Assembly: GCF_900113765.1 (NCBI RefSeq)
Contig: NZ_FOQO01000008.1
Location: 296,285 to 360,284, forward strand
Source of the DNA: Parapedobacter indicus
Lineage (GTDB): Bacteria; Bacteroidota; Bacteroidia; Sphingobacteriales; Sphingobacteriaceae
Direction of reading: 5' to 3'
Length of the DNA stretch: 64,000 bases
This document shows, one piece after another, positions 28,725-37,916 of the stretch; position 1 is the stretch's first letter; each line of letters opens with the position of its first letter. Both the position numbers and the translations under genes were made by a program. The notes under the pieces were generated by a model that did no database searches, had not been told where the DNA came from, and saw only the letters and a program-made list of their open reading frames with translations.

Positions 28725-31556
28725 ATGAACAACCTGTATAAACGCTATTACCTAGTGTTGTTTTTGCTTTTTTGCTCGCTGATTGCTCTCTCGCAGCAGG
28801 CCATACGGGGTAAAGTCTTAGACAGCATCGATAATGTTGGCTTACACGGTGCCGACCTCCGGTTGTTCACATCCAACGATTCATTATTGGAACAACGCGC
28901 TACCGATGCCGCCGGGAATTTTCAACTGAAACAAGTGCCGCCAGGTAGATACAGATTACAGGTAAACTTCCTTGGATACCGGCCTGCCTATTTAACTATT
29001 CACATACCTTCCGAAGGTCCGCCGCAACCGACGAGTATCCGCCTAATTCCCGAATACCGGGCGCTGGAAGAGGTAGCCATTATTGCTGCCCCGCCCGTTT
29101 CCGTACTTAAGGGAGATACCACTGAATTCGATGCCGCAGCCTTTAGTACCGAACCTTATGCGGATGCAGACGCGTTAGTGATGCAGATTCCGGGGGTAGA
29201 AATTGATGAGGAAGGGCAGATAAAAGCACAGGGTGAAGACGTGCAACGGATCGTTGTGGATGGCAAGGAATTTTTCAGCACCGATCCGCGTATCGCGCTG
29301 AAAACATTACCCGCAGATATTATTTCAAAAATTCAGATCATCGATGAAAAAAGCGAGCAGGCGCAGTTTACCGGATTTGACGACGGGCAACGGCGGAAAG
29401 TGATCAATATCGTTACCCGACCCGATCGCAGGCACGGGTATTTTGGCCGCGCCGCAGGGGGGTATGGGGCCAGTGAGCGATACAATACCGGTGGAAACCT
29501 GAATCTATTTAACGGCGATAAGCGCTTTACCATCTTCGCCGTATCCAACAACGTCAACCAGTCGGATTTTTCCATGGCAAGTATTGCAGGAGGAGAGTCC
29601 GGAGGCGGGCGAAATAGCCGGGGTGGAAGAAACCGTGGCAATCCGGCGGACGGAGGCAATGGCAGGGGTATCAACCGGACAAACAACGTTTCGACCAACT
29701 TCAATAACGAATGGCTGGATGAACGGTTGGACTTCAATGCCAATTACGCCTTCAATTCCACAAGCAATACGACAAACAGCCTGACCAACCGGGAATACCT
29801 GATTGGTTCCAATGCCAACCAGTTCAACACCCAAAATCAAGAATCAAACAGCATCAATTACAGCCACCGGGCCAATATGCGTGTGCGTTTCGACATCGAT
29901 TCCAGCCAGCGCATTGATTTTCGGCCCAGCTTGTCCTTTCAACAAAATAATCGCACGTTGTTTTCCAACGGCCGTATGGTATCGGCCACCGACGACCCGA
30001 TCAATGCATCCAAGCGTACCAATGATAATGACAACTTCAATTTCAATTTCAGTGGAAGTCTGGATTATCGGCTACGTTTGGGCAAACCGGGAAGAACCGT
30101 TTCATTAAGCGCAAACGGCTCGACCAATTCCAATAAGGGCTTGGTACATACCTACTCGCTCAACGAGTTTTTCGAGGCCCAGACCTCCGGCCGTACCGAT
30201 ACCGTAAGCAACCAGAACAACACAAATGGATATGGCAATGGTATTACCGGTAGACTGGCCTATACAGAGCCCTTGGGTCAGCATAGCCGTGTGCAGGCCA
30301 ACTATAGCCTCCGCAATACGGCCAACTATTCCAACCGGGAAACGTTTGAATTTCTGATTGAGACCGGCCAGCTTGGGGAGTTTAATAAACAGCTTTCCAA
30401 TGAATTCAGGAATGATTATACCTATCAAAGCGGCGGTTTGTCTTATCAAATCGCCAAACGGGATTCCTTCCGCTTCGAGCTGGGCATTGATTTTCAGGAT
30501 GCCAAAATCAACAATCACCGCACCTTTCCGGATGCTCGCATTACGGGAAGCCATTTTAGCAGTTACCTGCCCAATGCAAGTTTTTCTTATCACTTTTCCC
30601 GTGACAAAGAAGCACAGATCAGCTATAATTCGGCCACCAATGCGCCTTCCATCAGCCAATTGCAGGACGTGATTAATAACCAAAACCCGCTGAACATACG
30701 CACTGGCAATGCCGACCTAAAACAGGAGTTTGGTCACCGACTCAATCTTCGGTTCAACAGCGTAAAACGCGAAACCGGACGTAATTTTTCGGCGAATGTA
30801 AATGCTGAATTTTCTAATAATCGAATCGTAAATTCGACCTACATTGCGAGCAAAGATACATTAATCGCACCCGAAGTGCTGTTGGGCGCCGGTGGACAGT
30901 TTACACGTCCGGAAAACATCAACGGGTACTACAGCGTGCGGGTTCATACCACCTATGGCACGCCCATCAAACCGTGGAAAATCAACCTTAACCTCAGCAC
31001 CAATTTATACCAAAACCACGATATCGGACTGATTAACCATGTGGAGACGTACTCCAACTCGTATGGCATCAACCAGCGTATCGGGGCGAACAGTCGTTTC
31101 GGACCGCATTTGGTCATTGGCCTAAGCTATATGGGCAACTATAGCGTCGTACGAAACAACTCCAATACCGATCTGAGCTACAACTATTACAATCAGATCA
31201 TTCGCAACGACGTGGCCTACACCTTCTGGAAAGGCATACGCGCGGCCTCCTCTTTATACTACAACTATAACCAGGGGCTTGCAGAAGGTTACGATCAACA
31301 GTTTATCCTGTGGAATGCTTCCATCGGCAAAAAATTATTCAAACGACAGGAAGGTGAAATCACATTATCGGCGTACGATCTGCTCAACCGCAATACAAAC
31401 ATCAACCGCAGCATCAGCGAACGGTATATACAGGATAGCCTGAATAATGCGCTCCAACAATATTTTCTGTTGAGTTTTACGTATAACGTAAGGCATTTCG
31501 GAGGGGGAAGGAGCAAGGGTGGTAGAAGCAATCAGCGCAACTTCCCTCCGCGCTGA
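28725..31556 (+). CDS. TonB-dependent-receptor-like outer-membrane beta-barrel protein
   Basis: A 943-aa outer-membrane protein. The signal peptide (about 1-23, ending ALSQQ) is followed by a carboxypeptidase-regulatory-like domain (IRGKVLDSIDNVGLHGADL). A plug-like domain has the conserved segments DALVMQIPGVEIDEEGQI, RIVVDGKEFFSTDP and INIVTRPDRR. The long barrel is of the OMP_b-brl_3 type and ends in YFLLSFTYNVRHFGGG. Two glycine/arginine-rich segments are unusual: GGESGGGRNSRGGRNRG near residue 288, which is probably an exposed loop, and the extreme C-terminus. No TonB box is obvious. The ligand is unknown. The last 25 bp overlap the convergent pncA gene. Confidence 0.88.
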   Translation: MNNLYKRYYLVLFLLFCSLIALSQQAIRGKVLDSIDNVGLHGADLRLFTSNDSLLEQRATDAAGNFQLKQVPPGRYRLQVNFLGYRPAYLTIHIPSEGPPQPTSIRLIPEYRALEEVAIIAAPPVSVLKGDTTEFDAAAFSTEPYADADALVMQIPGVEIDEEGQIKAQGEDVQRIVVDGKEFFSTDPRIALKTLPADIISKIQIIDEKSEQAQFTGFDDGQRRKVINIVTRPDRRHGYFGRAAGGYGASERYNTGGNLNLFNGDKRFTIFAVSNNVNQSDFSMASIAGGESGGGRNSRGGRNRGNPADGGNGRGINRTNNVSTNFNNEWLDERLDFNANYAFNSTSNTTNSLTNREYLIGSNANQFNTQNQESNSINYSHRANMRVRFDIDSSQRIDFRPSLSFQQNNRTLFSNGRMVSATDDPINASKRTNDNDNFNFNFSGSLDYRLRLGKPGRTVSLSANGSTNSNKGLVHTYSLNEFFEAQTSGRTDTVSNQNNTNGYGNGITGRLAYTEPLGQHSRVQANYSLRNTANYSNRETFEFLIETGQLGEFNKQLSNEFRNDYTYQSGGLSYQIAKRDSFRFELGIDFQDAKINNHRTFPDARITGSHFSSYLPNASFSYHFSRDKEAQISYNSATNAPSISQLQDVINNQNPLNIRTGNADLKQEFGHRLNLRFNSVKRETGRNFSANVNAEFSNNRIVNSTYIASKDTLIAPEVLLGAGGQFTRPENINGYYSVRVHTTYGTPIKPWKINLNLSTNLYQNHDIGLINHVETYSNSYGINQRIGANSRFGPHLVIGLSYMGNYSVVRNNSNTDLSYNYYNQIIRNDVAYTFWKGIRAASSLYYNYNQGLAEGYDQQFILWNASIGKKLFKRQEGEITLSAYDLLNRNTNINRSISERYIQDSLNNALQQYFLLSFTYNVRHFGGGRSKGGRSNQRNFPPR

Positions 31557-32122
31557 AGGAAAGTTGCGCGCTTATCTCTATAACCGGAAGCGTCTATCGG
31601 ACGTATGGCCTCTTCAACGATATATGTATCAAAACCCTGTTCCAATGCGTCCATCGCAGTAAAATACACGCAATAGTCCGCCGCAAGGCCGCAAACTGAA
31701 ACCGTGGTCACGTCTCTATCACGTAAATAACCAGTCAAACCCGTGTTCTTACGTTTGCCATTATCAAAAAACCCGCTGTAGCTGTCGATCTCGGGATTTG
31801 TTCCTTTACGGAAAATGGCTTCGACGCGGTGTGTATCCAACAGATCGGTTAGCTCAGCCCCGGCACTTCCCTGCACGCAGTGGTCCGGCCATAATACCTG
31901 CTCCAGTCCATTGAGGTCTATGATTTCAAACGGCTTACGGCCCGCGTGGGCCGAAGCAAAGCTCTTATGGCCGGCAGGGTGCCAATCCTGTGTAGCTACT
32001 ACCAAATCGTAATCTTGCTGTATCCGGTTAACTTGCTCGATAATCTCATCGCCCAATGGCACCGCTAAGGATCCGTTTGGAAGAAAGTCATATTGAATAT
32101 CAACGATAATCAAGGCATGCAT
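31532..32122 (-). CDS. pncA: Nicotinamidase (pyrazinamidase)
   Basis: A 196-aa isochorismatase-fold amidase converting nicotinamide to nicotinate for NAD salvage. The opening IIVDIQYDFLPNGSL holds the catalytic Asp8. Metal-binding residues fall in ATQDWHPAGHKSF. Catalytic Lys is in FRKGTNPEIDSYSGF and the nucleophilic Cys in CGLAADYCV. The length and motifs match PncA fully. The final bases overlap the convergent outer-membrane protein gene. Confidence 0.95.
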   Translation of the reverse strand: MHALIIVDIQYDFLPNGSLAVPLGDEIIEQVNRIQQDYDLVVATQDWHPAGHKSFASAHAGRKPFEIIDLNGLEQVLWPDHCVQGSAGAELTDLLDTHRVEAIFRKGTNPEIDSYSGFFDNGKRKNTGLTGYLRDRDVTTVSVCGLAADYCVYFTAMDALEQGFDTYIVEEAIRPIDASGYRDKRATFLQRGGKLR

Positions 32123-32147
32123 CTAACAAACCTACGGAATTTCGGGA

Positions 32148-33155
32148 TTAAAGTGAAAATTGCACTCCAACTATTCCACCGAGATAGAATCCGTTGAATA
32201 CGTCGTCTCCATGCGACGTCCACAGATAGCGGTTATCCCGGATATCGGGTTGGTCATTCTCAAACATCAAGTGGTTAAACGTGGGGCCGGCAAACACTTC
32301 GAACCGCGGAACAATCCGGTAGCCTGCAAGTACGCGCAGGCTCTGCCTGCCATACACCCCCTCTTCAAAATTGGTCATCGCTGCACTTGCCAGCTCGGCA
32401 TTGAGCCGAAAGGCCTTTGCGGTGATAAGGTGTGCACCTAAACCTGCTTCGATCACATAACGGGCTTCCTCATAGCCAAAATGGTAGCCGATACCCAACA
32501 GGCCATACATCACTTTTCCGCCCGACCGCAAGGTTACCATCGCATTTCCACCCTCATCCGTGGCAAGCCCGAGTTGCATTTCCCCTTCCTTGATGATATT
32601 AAGGATGCCTATCGGATAATCACTTTCCTCTGCTATGTTGATCAATCCAGCTATCTGAGCTCCTTTCACCTTTTTTGCTACGTTGATCAATCCCGCCACC
32701 TGTGTGTTTGCATTCCCTGCTTTGTTCATCAATCCAGCTATTTGTAAGCCTTGGGCATTCCCCGTGGAATTGACTAAACCCGCTATCTGAACTCCCTGTG
32801 CACGTCCGTCGATGTGATTCAAAATTCCCGCTACCTGTACACCATCTGCTTCTTTGCCCACATGGTTGGATATCCCGGACACCAACGTTCCGTAGGCATT
32901 GCCTTTGACGATACCCGAAATCCCGGCAATTAAAAGGGCATCTTCCTGCTGTGAAATCCCTGCCAGCAAGTGCAGCGAAAACTTATTGGTATCTGAGGCT
33001 GCTGTTTTGCCATTGGTGCTGAGCGGATAAATAATACCGACATGCGCGTGGTTTGTTCTACCGTGCTGTGCTGCGACATGCGCTGATAGCATAAATGTCA
33101 ATAGCGTACAAGCCAGCAATCGGACTGAGATAAGGGAGTTGTTATTTTTTGCCAT
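32148..33155 (-). CDS. Secreted surface-repeat protein (LA_2272-like repeats) with C-terminal barrel-like region
   Basis: About 335 aa with signal peptide MAKNNNSLISVRLLACTLL ending AAQ. I prefer the start at 33155 over 33185 for that reason. Between residues about 75 and 190 it has seven or so repeats of roughly 20 residues of the kind VQIAGLVN, LQIAGLMN, TQVAGLIN and AQIAGLIN. That pattern matches the LA_2272-type surface repeat family and suggests a beta-solenoid or amphipathic stack. The rest resembles an outer-membrane barrel (GLLGIGYHFGYEEARYVIEAGLGAHL ... GGIVGVQFSL). Function unknown; the cell location is inferred. Confidence 0.65.
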   Translation of the reverse strand: MAKNNNSLISVRLLACTLLTFMLSAHVAAQHGRTNHAHVGIIYPLSTNGKTAASDTNKFSLHLLAGISQQEDALLIAGISGIVKGNAYGTLVSGISNHVGKEADGVQVAGILNHIDGRAQGVQIAGLVNSTGNAQGLQIAGLMNKAGNANTQVAGLINVAKKVKGAQIAGLINIAEESDYPIGILNIIKEGEMQLGLATDEGGNAMVTLRSGGKVMYGLLGIGYHFGYEEARYVIEAGLGAHLITAKAFRLNAELASAAMTNFEEGVYGRQSLRVLAGYRIVPRFEVFAGPTFNHLMFENDQPDIRDNRYLWTSHGDDVFNGFYLGGIVGVQFSL

Positions 33156-33231
33156 TTTATTGTTGTTTTCAGCATAAGACAACAACGACGTGGATTACCC
33201 TTACCCCGCGTTTAGAAATATCGGTAAAAAG

Positions 33232-33260
33232 AAAAGCATCCGCCGACGGCGGATGCTTTT
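33232..33260 (-). terminator. Terminator after asd
   Basis: A perfect 13-bp inverted repeat, AAAAGCATCCGCC (33232-33244) and GGCGGATGCTTTT (33248-33260), with the 3-base loop GAC. On the minus strand the stem ends in TTTT followed by CTTTTTACC. It lies 25 bp after the asd stop codon and separates asd from the surface-repeat gene. Confidence 0.85.
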
Positions 33261-33284
33261 ATCTCATTTATTTACACGTTGTAT

Positions 33285-34274
33285 TTATAACAGCCCTTTT
33301 TCAATCAGTTTCTCCGCAATCTGAATCGTATTGGTAGCTGCGCCTTTGCGCAGGTTATCGGCCACCACCCAGATATTCAGGGCTTTGGGCTGGCTTTCAT
33401 CCCTGCGGATACGGCCTACAAAAACCTCATCTTTGCCATGCGCATCTTTTGGCATGGGGTATTCCAGATTTGCCGGATTATCTATTACGATCACTCCCTG
33501 CTGCTTGGCAAGCAGCGTCCGCACTTCATTCAGGTCAAAATCGTTCTCGAATTCAATATTGATCGACTCGGAATGCCCCCCAACGACCGGGATACGCACC
33601 GTGGTAGCTGTTACGCGGATGCTGTCATCGCCCATAATCTTATTGGTTTCCTTGATCATCTTCATCTCTTCCTTGGTATATCCATTGTCCTGGAATACGT
33701 CAATCTGCGGGATGACATTCAAATCGATGGGATACGGATAAGCTTTTTCACCCTCCACGCCCGCGCGCTCGTCCTGCAATTGTTTCACCGCTTTTACACC
33801 CGTACCGGTAACGGATTGATACGTAGACACGACGACGCGTTTGATCGTATATTGTTCATGTAATGGTTTTAGCACGACCACCATCTGGATCGTAGAACAG
33901 TTTGGATTCGCAATGATTTTATCTTCTGCAGATAGTACATCTCCATTTACTTCGGGCACCACCAGTTTCTTCGTCGGGTCCATACGCCAAGCGGAAGAAT
34001 TGTCAATGACGGTGATACCGGCAGCCGCAAATTTTGGGGCATATTCCGTTGATGTACCCCCCCCGGCCGAAAATAAAGCCACGTTCGGTTTAAGTGCAAT
34101 GGCTTCGTCGGGTGTAACCACCTTATATTTCTTTCCCTTGAATTCGACTTCCTTGCCTTTGCTTCGCTCGGAAGCTACTGGAATCAATTCTGTTACGGGA
34201 AAATTACGCGCTGCTAACACCGTTAACATCTCCGAACCCACCAGTCCGGTCGCGCCGACTACTGCCACTTTCAT
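33285..34274 (-). CDS. asd: Aspartate-semialdehyde dehydrogenase
   Basis: A 329-aa NADP-dependent enzyme that makes aspartate semialdehyde for lysine, diaminopimelate, threonine and methionine synthesis. The N-terminal VAVVGATGLVGSEML is the nucleotide-binding loop. The catalytic Cys is in ANPNCSTIQMVVVLKPL and the acid/base His is in PVVGGHSESINIEF. The length matches the family. It is monocistronic, with its own terminator just after the stop. Confidence 0.96.
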   Translation of the reverse strand: MKVAVVGATGLVGSEMLTVLAARNFPVTELIPVASERSKGKEVEFKGKKYKVVTPDEAIALKPNVALFSAGGGTSTEYAPKFAAAGITVIDNSSAWRMDPTKKLVVPEVNGDVLSAEDKIIANPNCSTIQMVVVLKPLHEQYTIKRVVVSTYQSVTGTGVKAVKQLQDERAGVEGEKAYPYPIDLNVIPQIDVFQDNGYTKEEMKMIKETNKIMGDDSIRVTATTVRIPVVGGHSESINIEFENDFDLNEVRTLLAKQQGVIVIDNPANLEYPMPKDAHGKDEVFVGRIRRDESQPKALNIWVVADNLRKGAATNTIQIAEKLIEKGLL

Positions 34275-34338
34275 TTTTTACCTTGTTGTTTTTTGTGAAC
34301 TAAATTTAATAATGTTTACCTTTAATTTTTAAAGCTGC

Positions 34339-34346
34339 CAAACATA
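34339..34346 (-). promoter_or_regulatory. Candidate -7 box of the asd promoter (TATGTTTG)
   Basis: TATGTTTG on the minus strand matches TAnnTTTG and lies about 65 bp before the asd ATG, in an AT-rich leader. No matching -33 element was found at the expected distance. Confidence 0.4.
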
Positions 34347-34424
34347 CGAAATTTGGCTCAACATTAGGCTAAGGAATTGTAAAAACCTTTCACCAAAACC
34401 CATTGTTTATCAGTCTTCAAACCC

Positions 34425-35390
34425 ATGAAAAACAATTTATTCCTATTATCCAGCTTACTGCCGATGTTTCTGTCTCTTTTGCAATCTGATGATTCTTCAC
34501 TTCAGCAGCTGCAGCGGGGTTATTACCTGCAAAACGGTATACTATCTGTTGAACCCGGCGATATCATTATTAACGAGATTCTCTCGAATCCGAAATCAGA
34601 CGGTGTTGATTTTGTTGAGCTATATAATTACTCCGGCAAAACCATCGATTTACAGCACCTCTATATTGCCGGTGTCAATTCAAAAGGTGTGGCGGGTAGC
34701 CGCAAAAAAGTAACTGAGCGATCCATTCTCATCTACCCTGACGAATATAAAGTACTTACGACCAGCCCCTCGATTATCCGGCAGCACTATCCGCACAGTG
34801 ACCCAACTACGTTTATAGAAATGCGGACGCTGCCAAATTTCAACAATGAGACAGGAGGTGTGGTCGTGTACAGCAATGGCACTCCTATTGACAGTCTCTT
34901 TTATACGTCGGAGATGCAGTCGCCATTTCTGGCCATCCCGAAAGGCATTTCGCTGGAACGGCAACATTTCTCAACGCCTACCAACTTGCCGGGAAACTTC
35001 CGTTCGGCGGCCACAGCAACTGGCGGTGCGACACCCGGATACCAAAATTCCCAGTCGCCTGTGGACGCCGAGCGATATGGATTTTTCCTCAAATCCCGAA
35101 CCTTTTCACCGGACAACGATGGCTTTGAGGACGAGTTGGAAATCACGTATCTCCTCCAACAAAATGGCTTTATGACCAATATCGATGTCTACAATGCCAA
35201 CGGGCAGCTGGTAAAAAAACTGCAACGCAACCAAAGCCTTGCCACCCAAGGCCGCATTACGTGGGATGGTTTGTCGGATGCCGGACAACGGCTTCCCATC
35301 GGAATTTACGTAGCCGTAGTGGAGACCTATCACCCCGAGGGAACAACAAAAATGTATCGTCTGAGTTTCGTATTGGCTGCTAGGCTGTGA
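34425..35390 (+). CDS. Secreted lamin-tail-domain protein with FlgD-like C-terminal module
   Basis: A 321-aa protein with signal peptide MKNNLFLLSSLLPMFLSLL. The lamin tail domain (LTD) starts with IIINEILSNPKSDGVDFVELYN and includes GKTIDLQHLYIAG, an Ig-like fold common in exported Bacteroidota proteins. A low-complexity linker (ATATGGATPGYQNSQSPVD) follows. The C-terminus has FSPDNDGFEDELEITYLL and WDGLSDAGQRLPIGIYVAVVE, which match the FlgD-Ig/gliding-type module. It is probably exported and displayed at the surface. The precise role is unknown. Confidence 0.85.
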   Translation: MKNNLFLLSSLLPMFLSLLQSDDSSLQQLQRGYYLQNGILSVEPGDIIINEILSNPKSDGVDFVELYNYSGKTIDLQHLYIAGVNSKGVAGSRKKVTERSILIYPDEYKVLTTSPSIIRQHYPHSDPTTFIEMRTLPNFNNETGGVVVYSNGTPIDSLFYTSEMQSPFLAIPKGISLERQHFSTPTNLPGNFRSAATATGGATPGYQNSQSPVDAERYGFFLKSRTFSPDNDGFEDELEITYLLQQNGFMTNIDVYNANGQLVKKLQRNQSLATQGRITWDGLSDAGQRLPIGIYVAVVETYHPEGTTKMYRLSFVLAARL

Positions 35391-35422
35391 CGAAAATGGA
35401 AATTTTGCTAAGTTTGCAACCG

Positions 35423-36394
35423 ATGGATGAACGGATCGTTATCATTGGATCAAACGGCCAGATCGGAACGGAGCTGGCAACTGCCTTACGGGCGAAGTTT
35501 GGGGCGCAACAAGTGGTAACATCCGATATACGGGAGCCGCAGATACCCGATTCCGAGGGGCCGTTCGAAATCATCGATGTGTTGGATCGGAAATCGTTAC
35601 ATTTACTATTTACGAAATACCGCCCCACGCAAGTTTATCTGTTGGCGGCCATGCTTTCGGCTACGGGAGAGAAGCATCCCCGCCAAGCCTGGGACCTGAA
35701 CATCAACGGATTGCTAAATGTGTTGGATCTATCCATCGAGTACAACGTTAAACGAATATTTTGGCCGAGTTCAATTGCCGTCTTCGGGCCTCATTCTCCC
35801 AAAACGAATACGCCACAGTATTCAGTAATGGATCCTAACACGGTTTATGGCATCAGCAAACTCGCTGGAGAACGCATCTGCGAATATTATTTCAACCGAT
35901 ATGGGCTGGATGTACGTAGCATCCGCTATCCCGGCATCATCAGCTGGAAAGCGGCACCGGGGGGCGGCACCACCGACTATGCGGTACATATTTTCCACGA
36001 GGCGTTGAAAAGCAATCACTATGCGTGTTTCCTTGCCCCTGATACCGCATTACCCATGCTTTATATGGATGATGCGATCCGCGGTACATTGGCATTAATG
36101 GATGCTCCGGCAAAAAATCTCAGCATCCGATCTAGTTATAACCTGACGGGCGTGAGCTTCACTCCAGCCAAACTGGCCGATGAAATCCGCAATTACTTGC
36201 CGGAGTTTGTCATCACATATGATGAAAACGATCCGCGCCAAGCCATTGCCGATAGCTGGCCCAATAGCATCGATGATACCGAGGCACAACGGGATTGGGG
36301 ATGGAATCCCCGATTCAATCTCAGCGAAATCACCGCAGACATGCTAACAAATCTTAAAGAAAAATACAGATATAACGATGGGAAGAGCATTTGA
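35423..36394 (+). CDS. tdh: SDR-type L-threonine 3-dehydrogenase (NAD-dependent epimerase/dehydratase family)
   Basis: A cytosolic extended-SDR enzyme of about 323 aa. I start at 35423 (MDERIVIIG); the frame reaches back to 35387 but the extra 12 residues are unlikely. The Rossmann loop is IIGSNGQIG. Active-site features are FWPSSIAVFGP and the catalytic YGISK. The segment RYPGIISWKAAPGGGTTDYA, with YAVHIF after it, is characteristic of SDR threonine dehydrogenases that oxidise threonine to 2-amino-3-ketobutyrate. The 3' end overlaps yebC by 17 bp, so the two are coupled. Confidence 0.88.
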   Translation: MDERIVIIGSNGQIGTELATALRAKFGAQQVVTSDIREPQIPDSEGPFEIIDVLDRKSLHLLFTKYRPTQVYLLAAMLSATGEKHPRQAWDLNINGLLNVLDLSIEYNVKRIFWPSSIAVFGPHSPKTNTPQYSVMDPNTVYGISKLAGERICEYYFNRYGLDVRSIRYPGIISWKAAPGGGTTDYAVHIFHEALKSNHYACFLAPDTALPMLYMDDAIRGTLALMDAPAKNLSIRSSYNLTGVSFTPAKLADEIRNYLPEFVITYDENDPRQAIADSWPNSIDDTEAQRDWGWNPRFNLSEITADMLTNLKEKYRYNDGKSI

Positions 36395-37103
36395 ATTCAG
36401 GAAAGAGCGCAAATTTAAGCGTTGGGCCAAAATGGCTGTGCAATTTACGCGTTTAGGCAAAGAAATCGCTATTGCAGTCAAAGAAGGCGGCCCTAATCCC
36501 GAAGGCAACTCGCGTCTGCGCACGGCCATCCAAAATGGCAAGGCCGTAAATATGCCGAAAGACCGTATCGAAGCCGCGATCAAGCGAGCTTCGGATAAGG
36601 ACGCTAAGGGTTACGAAGAACATGTATACGAAGGATATGGCCCTCACGGTGTGCCTGTTCTGATTGAAACCGCGACAGACAATACTAATCGGACGGTGGC
36701 CAATATACGCAGTTATTTCAGCAAAGCAGGCGGCACCTTGGGTAAAACCGGCTCATTGGACTTCATCTTCCAACGCAAATCCATTTTCCGGTTTATCGTG
36801 GGAGAAGATATAGATCTGGAAGAATTGGAACTGGAACTTATCGACGGCGGACTGGAAGAACTTTATGTAGAAGCAGATGAAGAGGGGAACGATGTGGTAG
36901 TAGCGCAAACTTCGTTTGAAGATTTTGGCAATATGCAACGTTTGCTGGAAGAAAAAGGCATTGAAATAAAAAGTGCGAACCTGGAACGAATTGCCTTGTC
37001 GAATACGGAAGTTTCTGAGGAAGATGCAGCTGAAGTACTCAAATTGATCGACAAAATCGAGGAAGATGACGATGTACAGGCTGTATATCATAACATGGGC
37101 TGA
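36378..37103 (+). CDS. yebC: YebC/PmpR-family regulator (TACO1-like)
   Basis: A 241-aa YebC/TACO1 protein. The opening MGRAFEFRKERKFKRWAKMA, followed by FTRLGKEIAIAVKEGGPNPEGN, is the family signature. The segment NMPKDRIEAAIKRASDKDAKG and the middle VYEGYGPHGVPVLIETATDN confirm it. Members have been described as DNA-binding regulators and, more recently, as ribosome-associated factors aiding translation of proline-rich stretches. The gene overlaps tdh by 17 bp and its stop overlaps the next start (TGATG). Confidence 0.95.
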   Translation: MGRAFEFRKERKFKRWAKMAVQFTRLGKEIAIAVKEGGPNPEGNSRLRTAIQNGKAVNMPKDRIEAAIKRASDKDAKGYEEHVYEGYGPHGVPVLIETATDNTNRTVANIRSYFSKAGGTLGKTGSLDFIFQRKSIFRFIVGEDIDLEELELELIDGGLEELYVEADEEGNDVVVAQTSFEDFGNMQRLLEEKGIEIKSANLERIALSNTEVSEEDAAEVLKLIDKIEEDDDVQAVYHNMG

Positions 37104-37909
37104 TGACTTTTGAGGAATTTTTCATCAAAAAGAAAATCGATCTGGTGCTATTGCAACGCACCAAACCGGATTTATATGAGGAATTCCGCGGCCACTACGA
37201 ACAGATGGGCGAAAAAAGTTTTGACCATACTAAAAAATATTGGTTCAATCGGCTCCGCAAAGACTATCTGTTGACAGAACCAGCGACTATAAAAACCAAT
37301 ACTATAACTACTGCTACGACGACATCCGTCGATATTTCGACGCCGATCCCAGAAGGAAATACGTTGCCGAAAAATGCACCTCCAACTGGGTTCAAACCTC
37401 GGTTTAAGCCGGGTGCGGCCAAACCTGCTACACCTGCAGAACCCGTGGAGAATAAGGCAGCCGAAAACAAACCCGCTGCAGAGGAGACACCTCGAAAAGC
37501 TGCACCTCCTGCCGGATCATCTTCAATGAGTCCTTCGGGGTTCAAACCTCGATTTAAGCCAGGTGTAACCAAACCTGCTACACCTGCAGAGCCAACAAAA
37601 GATCCGGAACAACAAAAGCCAGACCAACTGGAGAAACCCGCTCAAACAGACGAGCCAACAGAAACTCCGAAGCAAGTACCTGCAAAACCCGTGGGGTTCA
37701 AACCACGCTTTAAGCCAGGCGTAACAAAACCCGCCGCACCGTCGGAGCCAAGAGGAGATTCGGAACAACAGAAACCAGATCAACAGGAGCCACCGGCCCA
37801 AACTGGTACGCAAAACGAACCCCCGGAGCAAACGCCCACGAAACCGTTGGGGTTCAAGCCACGCTTTAAGCCGGGAATCACCAACAAAAAAAATGAGGAT
37901 AACGAATAA
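37103..37909 (+). CDS. Uncharacterised protein with four GFKPRFKPG repeats
   Basis: A 268-aa protein coupled to yebC by a TGATG overlap. The first 60 residues form a small predicted-helical domain (FFIKKKIDLVLLQRTKPDLY, then FDHTKKYWFNRLRKDYLL). The rest is low-complexity and rich in Pro, Lys, Glu and Thr. It carries four copies of GFKPRFKPG followed by TKPA.P.EP-type sequence, and the last copy ends the protein. No signal peptide is seen. The basic repeats might bind nucleic acid or RNP; this is inference. Proline-rich content next to yebC is suggestive, since YebC-like proteins are tied to proline-rich translation. Confidence 0.75.
   Translation: MTFEEFFIKKKIDLVLLQRTKPDLYEEFRGHYEQMGEKSFDHTKKYWFNRLRKDYLLTEPATIKTNTITTATTTSVDISTPIPEGNTLPKNAPPTGFKPRFKPGAAKPATPAEPVENKAAENKPAAEETPRKAAPPAGSSSMSPSGFKPRFKPGVTKPATPAEPTKDPEQQKPDQLEKPAQTDEPTETPKQVPAKPVGFKPRFKPGVTKPAAPSEPRGDSEQQKPDQQEPPAQTGTQNEPPEQTPTKPLGFKPRFKPGITNKKNEDNE
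37388..37888 (+). repeat. Four DNA repeats encoding GFKPRFKPG
   Basis: Near-identical units begin at 37388, 37538, 37694 and 37850, each starting GGGTTCAA and encoding GFKPRFKPG. They are spaced by 150, 156 and 156 bp. The first three continue with similar sequence for about 57 bp. Spacers are divergent and rich in Pro/Glu/Gln codons. Copy-number change by recombination would stay in frame. Confidence 0.85.
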
Positions 37910-37916
37910 TTAGCCG

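Noticed and set aside
30105..30683. Minus-strand open frame inside the outer-membrane barrel gene
   Set aside because: It is antisense to a well-supported barrel sequence and shows no family signature.
32640..32860. Possible CRISPR-like array from regularly spaced similar segments
   Set aside because: The similarity is in frame and protein-level (IAGL.N repeats), with degenerate DNA and no unique spacers.
37388..37888. Repeats as a mobile-element or CRISPR signal
   Set aside because: They stay in the reading frame, encode GFKPRFKPG and have protein-coding spacers.
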